NCBI GenBank assembly: GCA_964035795.1
Contig: OZ038321.1
Location: 26,967,959 to 27,031,958 of the forward strand
Direction: 5' to 3'
Length of the DNA stretch: 64,000 nucleotides
DNA from: Pterobdella sp. o SKG-2022
Taxonomy: Eukaryota > Annelida > Clitellata > Hirudinida > Piscicolidae
Shown here piece after piece: positions 1 through 28,612 of the stretch (the first letter of the stretch is position 1; each line of letters starts with the position of its first letter). A model generated the notes under the pieces. The model was not told the origin of the DNA. It did no database searches and saw nothing but the letters and a program-made list of their open reading frames with translations. Position numbers and translations under genes: made by a program.

Positions 1-603
1 TCCGGTTCTTAACTCTCTAGACAAAGCTTCCAAAACAAGAATAAAAAGTAAAGGACTCAATACAGATCCTTGATGTACACCAACATTTACACCAAACTCA
101 TTGCTGAGCTAGTTATTATTGCGTACTCGACTTTTTGCTCTGATATACATGCTCTGAACTACACGGACAGCCCATTCTTTAGCCCCGAGCTTTCTCATTG
201 CCCACCAAATCACTTTGCACAGAACTCAATCATAAACCTTCTCTAAATCAACGAAAACAAAAAAGAGTGGTTTTTTGACGGCTAGATATTTTTCGTGCAA
301 CTGACGAACAATAAAAACTGCATCAGTGGTGCTTCTACCAGAAACGAAGCCAAACTGCATCTCATCAATATCCACCATCTTCCTGATTCGTCACTCTAGG
401 ACATGCTCAACAAGCTTCATCACATGATCTGTCAGCTTGAGGCCTCTATAATTTCCTCGATTCAAAGCATCCCCCTTACCTTTGTAGAGGTTTACAATGA
501 TGCTATCACGCCAATCAGCAGGAACAACACCTTCAACAATAACTGATTCCATGAGGTGGGCCAACATTTCTAAACCTACAGAACCAGACGCCTTTAACAT
601 TTT
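1..603 (-). pseudogene. LINE reverse transcriptase fragment, inverted 5' segment
   Basis: Read on the minus strand from about 603 down to 1, this is the early and middle part of a non-LTR reverse transcriptase. Visible landmarks are MLKASG, VPADWRDS, YKGKGDALNRGNYRGLKL, QFGFVSGRSTTDA, FVDLEKVYD and VHQGSVLSP. It carries in-frame stops, one just after the HVLE near 400 and others near 220 and 110, so it is dead. The segment is head-to-head with the downstream part of the same kind of element, which begins at about 600 on the plus strand. It lies upstream of the first visible BTAF1 exon, so it is most likely intronic. Confidence 0.85.
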
Positions 604-1491
604 AAAATGGAAACTGGAAATAGAAAGTAAAGGATTGCGGGTGAACTCCAAAAAACAAAATTCATGTTACTCGGTTCTGAAAACTTGAGGGATTCTGGAG
701 CTTTTCCTTGCAGTGTATGCCGCAAAAATGTTGGCGTCAACTCAGTTTTTGGTCCACAAAAGATGTAGTGGTTTGACTGGAAGACTGAAGGATCAGGGTT
801 ACGTATGTCCTCGCTATCTCAATTTAGCACCATTTTTGGATTATAAGCCTATCAAAGAGGTTATTGTTGGTAATGCCACAATGGATGTAGAACCGAAGTT
901 TTGCTAACTTGGTGATATGTTGTGTGCAGGTGGAGGTTGTGAACTGGCTGTTATCACCAGATGTTCAGTTGCCTGGGGTAAATTTAAAAAACTGTTGCCC
1001 ATATTGACCTCTAAACACATCACCTTGAAACTTCGTGGCAAATTATACACATCTTGTGTGCGTTCTGCCTTGTTATATGGCAGCGAAAACTGGGTTTCAA
1101 CAGTTGCTGTTTTGCAAAGTTTACAGCGCAACGATAGGTCTATGATCCGCTGGATATGTGGCGTTAAGCCAAAGGATAGAAGTCCATCATCAGTTTTTCT
1201 CACAAAACTCAAAATCCCAGACATAAGGACGCTGCTACAGAGCTGTCGTCTTCGTTAGTATGGTCACGTGAGACGTTCGTCCATGTGTATCAGAGACGTT
1301 CTCGAACTTCCTCTGTCTGGAGGTCGTTCCCGTGGTAGACCAGCAAAAACTTGAGTTGTGTTGAAAAGGATATGGAATCCTATAGCCTGGAAAATGCGGA
1401 TCCACTCTAGAGCTGAGTGGAGAAAGTGTATTAGCCGACTACTGTATACCCTAGCTACTGGGACGTCTACAGCAGTATAATCTAATATGGA

Positions 1492-1535
<44 letters not shown>
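598..1535 (+). pseudogene. LINE fragment, 3' segment with (ATT)n tail
   Basis: The plus strand resumes a LINE ORF at the post-catalytic RT region (LKWKLEIESKGLRVN). A relic Cys-rich finger follows (CSVCRKN ... GYVCPR). Then comes a C-terminal domain with GGGCELAV, AWGKFKKLLP, SALLYGSENW and GGRSRGRPAKT. At least two frameshifts (near 655 and 765) and several stops break it. It ends in an (ATT)n tract at about 1493-1532, as expected of a LINE 3' tail. The part encoding the RT catalytic Asp pair is missing between this piece and the inverted piece at 1-603. Confidence 0.85.
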
Positions 1536-1620
1536 TATCTTTATTGTTTATTTAGCGCCTTTTTTTAAATATTATTCTTATTTTTAAATTTTATAAATTG
1601 TTATTTATACAGCCTTGTAG

Positions 1621-18089
<16,469 letters not shown>

Positions 18090-21000
18090 TCAGCATAATA
18101 AAGCTAATAATAACAATAATAATAATAAGGATAAAAATGATAAAATATATGGGCTCACAAATATCACAACGTCACATACCGCCCACCCCGTGACCCAGTG
18201 TTCCTTGGTGTTCATTATGTTCCTGTATAGTTTCCATTTCAATCGCATTAGTTTGACAATGATGAGAGTGTGTAGCACATTTTTTGCTCTGTGCTGCGGT
18301 TATTATATACTTATGAATTTCAGTAAATTATGTTTGAAGCAGTATTACTAATGGCATTATGAATATTAGTAAGTATAAATTTTTTAAATAACATTGTTAC
18401 AAATATATATTTTGATATTAAAAAAGAAAGCATGAAGCAAACATGGAGGGGTGTGTTCTTGCTGCATGTGTGATGTTATTCATTTGATAATGTCACATGT
18501 ACAACACATTAACAATCATATAGATTTTATTTAGTATTTATTAAGTTAGTCATCGTTAGCTTCAAGACTGAGACCATTATCACTGAATTCAATAAAACAG
18601 TTTCTCAATGTGCCAGTTCCTATCGTTATAAGACAAAACTTAAACTATTGTATCAGATAAAACAGGCCAAAAGCTGAGAATGATTTGGCAGTATATCGAC
18701 AAGCATTGTGACTTAACACACTTAACCAATGCGTTTTATTAACTTGTTTCAAGGTGCTAAAATTTGACTTTTTAATGCTTTCGTATTATTTGGATAATTA
18801 ACTCTTGAAGTGAGTTCTATGGTGTAGTTACATATTTAAGATTGTCTGGTCGTGCAAGCTTTGGGAGGCAAGATCACATTCGGTTGAATTTTTAAATTTA
18901 ATGACTGGTCGAACTACAATGTAGAGGTACTAGAAAAATATATTTTTATGAGAAGAGTGAAGTTAAAAGGCGAGTGGAAGGACAAAGGTGTGGAGTACGA
19001 ATTAGACAACGTTTATCACCGAGATTAAGATGATCGGATGAATATGTGAGTGCCGATGAATTAATTAATAACCAAATTCTCTCAGAAAAAAACTAAATAA
19101 ATCTCAAAGAAGCAAAAGGTTAAAATAAAATGTTGAATCTTTCAGCCTTTGCTTTCAAAAGGGAACAAACCAAATAGTTTTTGTCAAATTATGAATTAAT
19201 AGCTTGTTTTATATCAAAATAGTTCAATTTTTTTGGGTGTTTATTTGCATGTTTCTATATCACTCATAAAGCAAAAAGGCATGGAAAGTCTTTATCGCCC
19301 TCTTTTATATAGTTTGATCCATTTTGCTTAACTTTTATTAGTTTTTCAAATTGTATATTTCAATTTATATTATTCTATGTTATTCGCTTTTGTTCTTTAT
19401 CAAATCCTTTTATAATTACTTTATTTCAGTACTTAATCAAATTTTTTATTTTTTTAATGTTTATTTCATATTCTTCAATTTTATTTTTATTATTGCATCT
19501 CACGTGAGGTTCCGAAGACAAATTAAATTTCGGCAATTTGCAGGAATTTGCGTCACTCCCCGCTCCTCGTGAATACCTCTTTATGATTGAGGTTTCATAA
19601 GTTTTCTTTTTACTTTTGCATATCTGATTAAAGTATTAGTCTACAAACAAAATGGTTGAAAGACACAAGATGGTTTGCAAGTTCATTCCTGCACAAAGAC
19701 TTTTGATTCAGAATAGGTTCATTATTCTATTAAAAACAAACAGATCACCAAATTGAACGGTGAATATTTTTGGATTTTGATGGTGTGTGGTATGTTAATT
19801 GAAAACTTGAGTGTCTAGATGAAAAGGATAAAAGTGAAGAATCGAATTTTTATTTTGCTGGTATGGTTGTATTTTTTTATATTTTTTTTAATCACATTAT
19901 GTTTTCACTTAAAATTTTTTGTAATTTTCTCTCTAACAATTCGGATTTTCGAAAAGCTTCTGCGCCCTTTAGACCCATTCTTTTATATTTGAGCTTTTTC
20001 CTCTTACTGTTTTTAATTAATTAGACTGTTACATTTGATTATATATGAAAAAATTTATGAAAAAATTCACTCAACTCGTTTAATTTCATTTGCTTAAAGA
20101 ATTGGTTTGTTTTCAGATCTCCTTTATCAAACTAATCTTGCAAGACGATCTCTGAAAAATTAATCTCCCTAAATGATCAATTTTAAGCCTTGATAATACC
20201 CTCGATACTGGCTCGAAGCTTTTTTACCTTACATCAATATTTAAATTATTTTCTCGTTAATCTTACAAAGCTTTGAAAGGCAGGCTGAGAAGCTATCCTT
20301 CAATCCATTCCAAGCTTCCATTTACGTTTGAAGCTACCACACGATTGAAGATGGAAATTTAATTTAATTGGCAGATTGTAACTTTCAAAATACCAAAATA
20401 ATAAATATAATTAAACAATTCATTGGTATGCAATGTTTTAAAAGATGTGTAGTTATAGTGAAATATACAAAAAAACCCGCCAAGATCACTATCAAGTGGC
20501 TGTAGGAAGGCTTAAATGTACTCTAGAGTCCACTCTTAACGGATTCAATAAGGCTGTTGAGAGCAGTATTATGTTGATAAGTTTAATGCATTTTTGTTGC
20601 TGTTTTATCCGCTTGTTCTTTTGCGGTTGTTTCTAGCCCAGAGGATATCTGCGGTCCACTGCCTTTTATGGTCGTCGATTGAATAGGGGTTTATGCGGCT
20701 TTTGTGTGTTGTTGAGTGTGATGAGACATGACATCTTTTCATCATTAACACAATAAACATAAGCCCGAGGTTTTTGTGGTGTGGCTGTAAAAGGCTTCGT
20801 AAGCAAATCTAATTATGGGCATATTTTTGGGCTTTTTCACCCAAAATATCAGTTTTTAATTGATAATTATTCGCTTTTTTTTCTGATACTAATATGTTTT
20901 AAAGATATATTTAAATTTTGTATCTTGGAAGCATCATCGATCAAATGAGAGGATGTTTTGATGGCGATTTGTGGTATTTCACATCGATCATTCATGTTTT

Positions 21001-24000
21001 ATTTATTTCACGATTTTTAAATTTAGTACCAAATATTTTTTTATTAATTAAACTTTAAAAATCATGACTAAACAGTTTTTTTTCGAAAAAAATTTTTTAC
21101 ATTTTTTGTTTTCACTGTATACTTTTTGTTAACAAAACACGAATAATTTTCTTTGCAATCAGATATTCTTATTAATATCTTCCAAACTCAACTTGCAACA
21201 GTCCTTATTGCTTCAACTTTCCCAAAAAACAGCAACATCGCCATTTTCACGTAATCATTTTCACCAGCATCATCGTCATTTAATTTTATCGCAATAATTT
21301 TGCTTCTTGATATCTCTGTTATCATCTTTTGCATCAAAATAATATTTTTTTATATTAAGCTCAATAATAACCAGCATCATTTTCTTTTTCATAAAAGCAT
21401 TCATCTTCATATTTTGTCATTGCTTTCTTCCACACAAAACGCATTGAGTCAACTGATGTCGTAATAGCGGGAGACATGGAAAGCCAAGTAGCTCAGTACC
21501 AGAGAGTACTCACTCAATGTAAAGATACTGTATGCTGGAGGAGTTGACAACTCAATAGATTAAATAATAAAAGCAATAAGTGATAGTTATAGGGCTTTGT
21601 AATTTGTATAGAAACGGTTACTATCAGGAGGCATATTTATGAGTTTTATGTTCAAATAGAATATATGAGGTTGTAGTTTTGAATACATCATCCATATAAA
21701 AGACTAAGGTTATGAAAAATTAAAATAATGACTTTTTATAGCAATTGGACATATTTATGGCGGAATCTTCGAAATTATTAATTATTGCTAGATTATCGTT
21801 ATCAAAAAACCGACCATATAAAAAGCACATTTTGTTGTGTGTGATGAGGAAGACTACAGTGTTGGTGATGCGATCAACATTCATGTTTCCTTTTTCAACT
21901 TCAAAAATTTCTTCAACTGTGTTCCTTTTTATATGAAATATATAAATAGAAAATAAAGATGGGATAAAAACTGGAATCAATTGTCGATAAATATGATTTT
22001 ACAGAAAAGTGGAAGTTTTGATGATGTAGATGACGAATGAGGAGTAGAATAGTGAGGATCATTGAGCTGTGAGTTGACCATGAAGATTATAAAGCTTTTC
22101 CCGTATGTATGTATGTGTAAATAATTATGCTCAGGAAAGAAAAGAAAATAAACGAAAACTGAAAAAAACGAAAGAAAAAAAAGATACTTGATAAAAGTGC
22201 GAAAATTTCATTCAGAATTGACTAATGAACGTCAAAAAAAGTACGAAATATACATTCTCTAAAGACAAAAAATAAAGTGTCGAAATTGAAAAAAACGATT
22301 TAATTGATTTATGTGGATTAAGAAATAAAATATAATTTTGAAATATGAGAAAAGGTTTAAAAAACTCAAAGTATTAGTAAGCATCGTTGGAGGAGACAAT
22401 AAACAAAAGGTGTTATGAACAGACCTCAACCAGCTCCAAAACGTGAGTGAAGGTGGAGAGGCTGTCATAACAATGAATCATTTTTCATTGAGAAAAATAA
22501 AATCGATAAAATCAAAAACTGCAGTATTCTTTTACATTATAAAACCCACCATGAGGTTATTATTATTATTTTTTTTAATAGTTAATCATATTTTCGATGT
22601 ACCCCATACTAACTCAAAAACAGAACCTTTTATAACGTAGACTGTCTTTAAACCTCTTTATAAAACTCTCACACCACAATAGAGGAAGAAAAGTCTATGG
22701 GTGGTGTAAAGGAATATGCTGGTTTTCCAAATGTACTTCTGCGGGATGAAACCACCGATACAAGAGCTGATAGAGGGCAGAATGTTTGGCACCTGTTTAA
22801 CGTTCGAAAACTTTTAATTTAGGTTTTAACCTTTATTGCTTCATTTTGAGAGATTTGCTTAATGAGGAAGACATGGTAAATTATGGGTTGAATTAAAATA
22901 GTTGAGAAATTTAATGAAATATTGGGATTATATCTCAATTAACAAAAAATGTTATAATTAAAACCAATTTTGAAAAAATTGTGACGTTGAAGTTTCAAAA
23001 ATAAGCACTCAACAACAAAATAAAATTTTTTTCACAAAAAATATATGCGTCAAAAAAATTATACCAACAAAATCGAATAGACTACGAAAATGAAGACACT
23101 CAAACGCAAAAAAACTTACTTTGCAGTGGGTTTGAGTAGCTTGTTGAAAGTTCTTAACAAAAGGTATAATGATGCAAAAAAAAGCTCCTAACGCTAGAAT
23201 TGAATTTAGTTTGGTGCAGTTCAAGGGTGTGGGATCGCCATTTTGAAGCCTCATTTTTTCTTCATCCTTCTTTCCATCTCTTTTCTCCCTTTCATCAATA
23301 TTCATTCTTTAATGATTCATGTTGACAAATAGCTATTTTCATTTAAAATCGATAATCCAATGTACCAAGATATCAAGAATAGTATTAATCATGTTGAAAC
23401 ACGAGAGTTATTGAATTACTACGAAGTTTCCACGGACCAAGCCCACTCAATCAATCAATCAATGCAAACATTTAATATTACGAGCACCAAAACATTTAAT
23501 GAAAGTTTAGCCATTAGATTTGAATTTATTTCTACTTGGGATTGAAACTTGAGATGCGAATAAGTGCAAGGACGTGTTTAAAAGCTGAGAAGATGCTCAA
23601 GTTTTTAATTTGATTTATTTATTACGTCTGTGTTTCATAATGACTTTCAGACTTTCCTTCTTAAACGATGAATTCCAACTATTTGATTCCTTCATATATT
23701 CATGTATATTAATTTTTTCAAAGTTTCATATGTAACAACTTGAAATAATCAGTTTATAAAATGAATCTTGGGAAGAAAAAATATCTCTTTTTCTTTAAAT
23801 CTCTAATGAACCCTTTAATTATTTATGTATAATCGCTTCAAACATTATCTTTTTTTTATTTAATGATTTTGTTGAGTGCATTGTTATTTTTCTATTTCAT
23901 TCCATTCTTTTCATTGAATTCCGTACAATAAGCCAGCCATTAACGCCCATGTTTTTTAACGCTTCATTTATTTCAAAATTCAAAATTTTATATAAGCTAT

Positions 24001-26324
24001 GATAAGGCGAGAAAAGCAAAAGTGAACAAATTTAATCTTCACGTTTTTTTGATTTCACAATTTTAAATAACCTTTTGATATAAATTTTCAAGAGTTGAAC
24101 CTCACGTAGAAATAACTGGTATTTTTCTTTGGATCACTGTATAGAAATAAAAAGTTAGAATTCAAAAATAAGAAACTCTTTTATAACAAATGCATCATTG
24201 TTTAACAATTAGTTAGTTTGATCAATGGAAGCTCACAGGAGAATTGGTATGAACCAGCTTTGTAGGTGCAGTTTAAAACCCTATGCTGACGACCTACAAC
24301 CCCAACACGCTGTATCCAAAACTATTCAATAATGTTGTTTCCACGCATTTTTCATTAATCCACTTTTCGTATCAGTTTATTAACGTCAATTCCTGATATT
24401 ATTTTTCTAATCTAATTATTCTCCGTTTTTAAACAGTGCTTGTCTATTAAATTATTGTGATTTCATTTCTAGTTGTATCATTAGTCGTTATATTATTCAT
24501 TATTATTGCTCCTCGAGTTTGAGCTCTTGACTCAAGTGTTCATACCTGTTTCAGATGTTTCTGCTTCCATTATTTCTGTCTTCATTTCCATTGTTTCTTT
24601 TTATATACCTATTCATTTATATTTTATATATATTTTTTTCATATCATTTTTCATTCCTATATATTATTATTTCTACTCTTTTAGGTAAATATACAATTTT
24701 TCATCTCTACTATTTAGTATTCCAGCCATTTCAAAAACTTTTATACTTAGTTGTAAATTATTTCAACATAAAATTATTTTGCTCTCTAGTCATTTGTTCA
24801 TCTAACATTTCAGTAACATTAGTTTTCATCAAACTTTTCAGTTGTCCACGTTTTTACATATATGATTTTTATTTTTTGAATTTTCACTTCAAAATTTTTA
24901 AGTATCCTTTTATGCTATAAATTTTCTCTTGGTTTGATAAACTTTTTGTTGATTTCAAGATTTATAAATTTTAAATTGAGTTTTAGGTTAAAGTAAATAA
25001 TGCAACACCAACATGCTGGCTTGGACTTCATTCCAGTTTGATTTGAGAAGCTATCTTTATAACTGATGAAGGAAGCCATTATTGAGAAATTATGAAAACT
25101 ATCATTTCCAACGAAAAAGTAAAGTATTTATGTTTTGAAAATGTTGGAAATCTAGATTAATGGCAAGGTTTTATGAGTTATAACTTCAAGCCAGCCTTTA
25201 TTAGACCTTTTGATTATTTTAAATAACTTTTTCGAAATACATTTCTTTTTATGCATTTTCCGAATTTTGTAAAATTTTTTCTCCAATATATGAGAATTTT
25301 TTTCAAATCATGAATACAAGCTAAGATTTCGACAAGTACATCGGCATCATAAATCATTTTTCAGTTAGTTTCCCAAAGTCCCATACATTTTCGATTTAAA
25401 TTCAAAATTTAAATTTATACTTTGGTAATTCAATATGAACTTCCACATTTGTAGATGATATTTTCTGGTAACCTTTTCAAATTTTCGCCAATCCTTCCTA
25501 AAATGAGTCTTTTTTGTTCGTTGATGAGTTTTCGTGAATTCTAAAATATTTCGCCTTTTGAAATATATAGGTTTTATTTGAGTTTTTAAAGATTTGTCAC
25601 TTTTTAGTTTTTTATTTATTTTTTTTACTTAAAAGTTATTTTTTATTTGAAAATATTTTCAAATGTTATTATTAAGCGTTAAAATCTGAGACTGCATGTA
25701 TTTTTGAATTTTTTTTTTGAAACCAAAACTTTTACTATAGAATAATAAAAATGAACCTAAAGTCCAAATATTTAGTTCAAATCCAGCAACCAGAACACAA
25801 GAGCTGCGAGCATCAATTGGTGTGCAACGTGAGACAATCGAGAATTTTTCACAAAACATGATCCCCCGACCAGACTCTACAAAACTTGATCAGTTAACCT
25901 ATCCAGATAAGATTAATCAGCTTATTACAAAAAACAATAAGTACTGAGAATGAACTTTCCAACATTCAATATAGGTTTGTGCTCCAAAAAAATAAACAAA
26001 ACTGAGAGCTGTGACCTTCGATAAATTAAAAATTTTCATAAATCATTTTAATGCTGAACTAACAGAGTTTAATTACGGCTAAACAATTTTTTACGATTTA
26101 TTTGTGTTTTGAGATGAAACAGAATTCTATTTTGTGATAAATTAGATTTGTTGGACAAAATAAATTTTTGCTTCTGCAGTTATTCATGATTTCCATGGTA
26201 CAAAACATTCTCAAATGGGCTTTTAGTTACATGAACTCAAAGAGCTTTGAGACCACAAAAAAGAAAAAAAATAAAAATGAAACCAATCAATGCATTAATA
26301 TTTTTACATCCTTTTTCAAGTGTT

Positions 26325-26560
26325 GGTCCTAAGATGCTTTGTTTGCTGATAAAGACCTTGTCCTAGAAACCTACCTTAATGAGAGCAGACTGATGAAACA
26401 GTTTGTGTGGAAGACATTGAAAAATAAGTAATCTCAAAACGTTACTGAAAGACAGCTAAGGGGTGTCTGGATTCATACCCTACAAAAGTAGCAGTCCTAC
26501 CAGCTAGCAGGGCTGGAAACTGGGAGGCTAACTAAGTGCTTTTTAACGTCATGTCCAAGA
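26325..26560 (+). repeat. Unclassified dispersed repeat, copy 1
   Basis: The stretch containing gagagcagactgatgaaaca (about 26380-26400) matches, with scattered differences, the reverse complement of about 56040-56285. Similarity extends patchily to a shared aacgtcatg / aatgtcatg motif. No coding capacity or terminal repeats are obvious. Confidence 0.6.
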
Positions 26561-27589
26561 CGTCTTGAGCAGTGTCCTTTGATTTGTGAATAATGTCGTC
26601 TATTTAAAATGATGAGATTACTTGAGACTATTGATGGAACGAAATTTTTCCTCTATTATTTTTGCCATATTTTTTATCGTCTTAAAGGCACTATCCACAA
26701 TGCATTTATCAGTCTATCCTAACACCTCCAAATATTGTGCAACAAATGTGCAAAATTTAGTTTCAGAAATTAATGGATGATAATTCAATAAAGAATTTTA
26801 TGAACTCACTAGCTTAATTAAACTTATCGGGCTTGAGGTTGTACGCAAGATGATTCATCTAGATTATTTTTGAATTTATTTTGGGCATTTATTATTTCAA
26901 TCCTAGTTCAAAACTTGAAATTATGCGGTTAAAATTTCATTTATTTCTTTTTCTATATTTAAGCTTATGTTTTCAAGCATTCTTTTTTGTATTTTTTAGT
27001 TTATTTTTAAGCTAGTTTTAATTTATTTTTCAAGATTTCTTAGTTCAAAATCACAAAAGTTCTCAGTATAATTTTTCTAGATTTTTATGAAGCTGTGTTA
27101 GGTTTTCATTATGGTTTGATTTGAAACAGTTCTCATCACGTTGTTGAGTGAATGTAATAGAATTTGATGAATGCAAATACATACATACGTTTTTAAAATA
27201 AATACACGATTCCATGACACTGGTGAAAACAACTCTAAACATAAAATAGAGACAGTTCCATCAACAAAGTCACTTGTTTAAATTTTTTTAAAACTGGCAT
27301 TCGACAGACCCTAAAATTTGGCATCGTATATATAATTATTTTATTATTTCAGATTTAATATTTAAAAAACTCCTATTTATATTAATATTAATAAGATTTG
27401 TGAACATTTTGCCTCAAAATTGTCAGATAAGAAATTGAAACCATTATGAGTGTTTTGGTTTGAAGCAACAAACTTTTGTTTTATAAACTTGCAATATATC
27501 AATCATTTTTCTTTTTTTTTATAGATGTGAAATGCTTGGTTTAATTTCTTCATACAACTCACACATGATCATTCCCCCACATTGCTCAT

Positions 27590-27756
27590 GTCTGCGCTTC
27601 AATTGCTTTCTTAGCGCTATATAAATGAACTTTATATTATACCTATTGTTATTAAAAAAAAAAAATTAATAGCCGAACGCGGGATCGAACTCGATATCTT
27701 TAGGTTTTTTTTTTTTTTTATGTTGATATCTCTACCTACTTTGAGCTACGGAGAAC
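27590..27756. repeat. SINE pieces: plus-strand tail and minus-strand tRNA-like head
   Basis: At 27600-27650 there is a 3'-tail motif (cttagcgctatataaatg) followed by an A run. From 27756 back to about 27670 on the minus strand there is a tRNA-like head (gtagctcaaagtaggtagag, then gagttcgatcccgcg). The head is interrupted by a long A run. These look like two oppositely oriented SINE fragments of the family described at 39871. Confidence 0.6.
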
Positions 27757-27770
27757 AACTATAGAGACTA

Positions 27771-27941
27771 ATGATGATGATGATGGAAAAGATGGTGGTG
27801 GTGATGGAAAAGATGGTGGTGGTGATGGAAAAGATGATGGTGGTGATGGAAAAGATGATGGTGGTGATGGAAAAGATGGTGGTGGTGATGGAAAAGATGA
27901 TGGTGGTGATGGAAAAGATGATGGTGGTGATGAAAAAAAGT
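27771..27941. repeat. 21-bp minisatellite
   Basis: The unit gatggaaaagatggtggtgg plus t is repeated about seven times with gatgat/gatggt variants. The period is a multiple of three, so the tract is open in several frames. It could be read as a DGKDGGG heptad repeat or a MEKMVVV repeat. I see no start context, splice sites or neighbours that would make it a gene. Confidence 0.8.
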
Positions 27942-28451
27942 GTGAAAAAAATCTAAAACAAGCTTTTTAAAACAGATTTAAATACGCACCTATTTGTTAA
28001 GCAGAAGGTGTGAAAGGCATCTTGGAAAATGTATTTCGTATTTTTTTTATCTACATCTTGTGTTCATCTATTTCATATCAGTTATATATATCATTTCATT
28101 TGTTTTATATTTCATTTTATAATATTTTATTTTTCGTTAACTATAGAGAATCTGTGAACTAATAAAAAATTGAATTAGTTTATTTTTAATTAAATTATTT
28201 TTCTTCATTCTATAAAAAACTTCTCTTTTCATGTTATATTTCAAATTTACATACCCTTAAAACTATAGATTAAAGTTTATATTCTAAAAATTTAAATTTT
28301 AAAGTAACCTTCCCTCAGGCTATTAGCTAAAAGGCAGATATCGGTCGAATCATCGGCATCATTTTTGACTTGGGACTGCAATAAAACCTTCATGCACCTG
28401 GTACAAGCCCCTCTTCATTTCTTCATTTACATGAAGGTTTGAATTGAACAC

Positions 28452-28612
28452 TCCAATGTAAAATGGTTTTTGTATAGTGCTTTTCCTTATAGTTAAAAGC
28501 GCTAGCTACCAATTCAATGTTACATAGTTTTTCAAACAGTTTTAATTAGCCCAAAACTGAATCGAACGCGGTAACTTTCGTTAATTAGTCTAATGCCTTA
28601 ATCAGCGGTGAG
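28452..28612 (-). repeat. tRNA-derived SINE copy
   Basis: On the minus strand the copy has a D-arm/anticodon-like start (gcattagactaattaac), a B-box-like cgcgttcgattc, and a tail ending in the agcgctttt / aaaagcactatac motif. It is similar to the plus-strand copy at 39871. Confidence 0.65.

Noticed and set aside
21480..21560. Another tRNA-derived SINE (aagtagctcagtacc)
   Set aside because: It has an A-box-like start only, with no B box, body or tail.
22680..22800. Coding-like patch (EEEKSMGGVKEYAGF frame)
   Set aside because: No family match, no clear splice sites and no partner exons; possibly part of a decayed retroelement.
24506..24920. Phe/Ile/Tyr-rich open frames
   Set aside because: They result from T-rich DNA on one strand; hydrophobicity here reflects base composition, not membrane segments.
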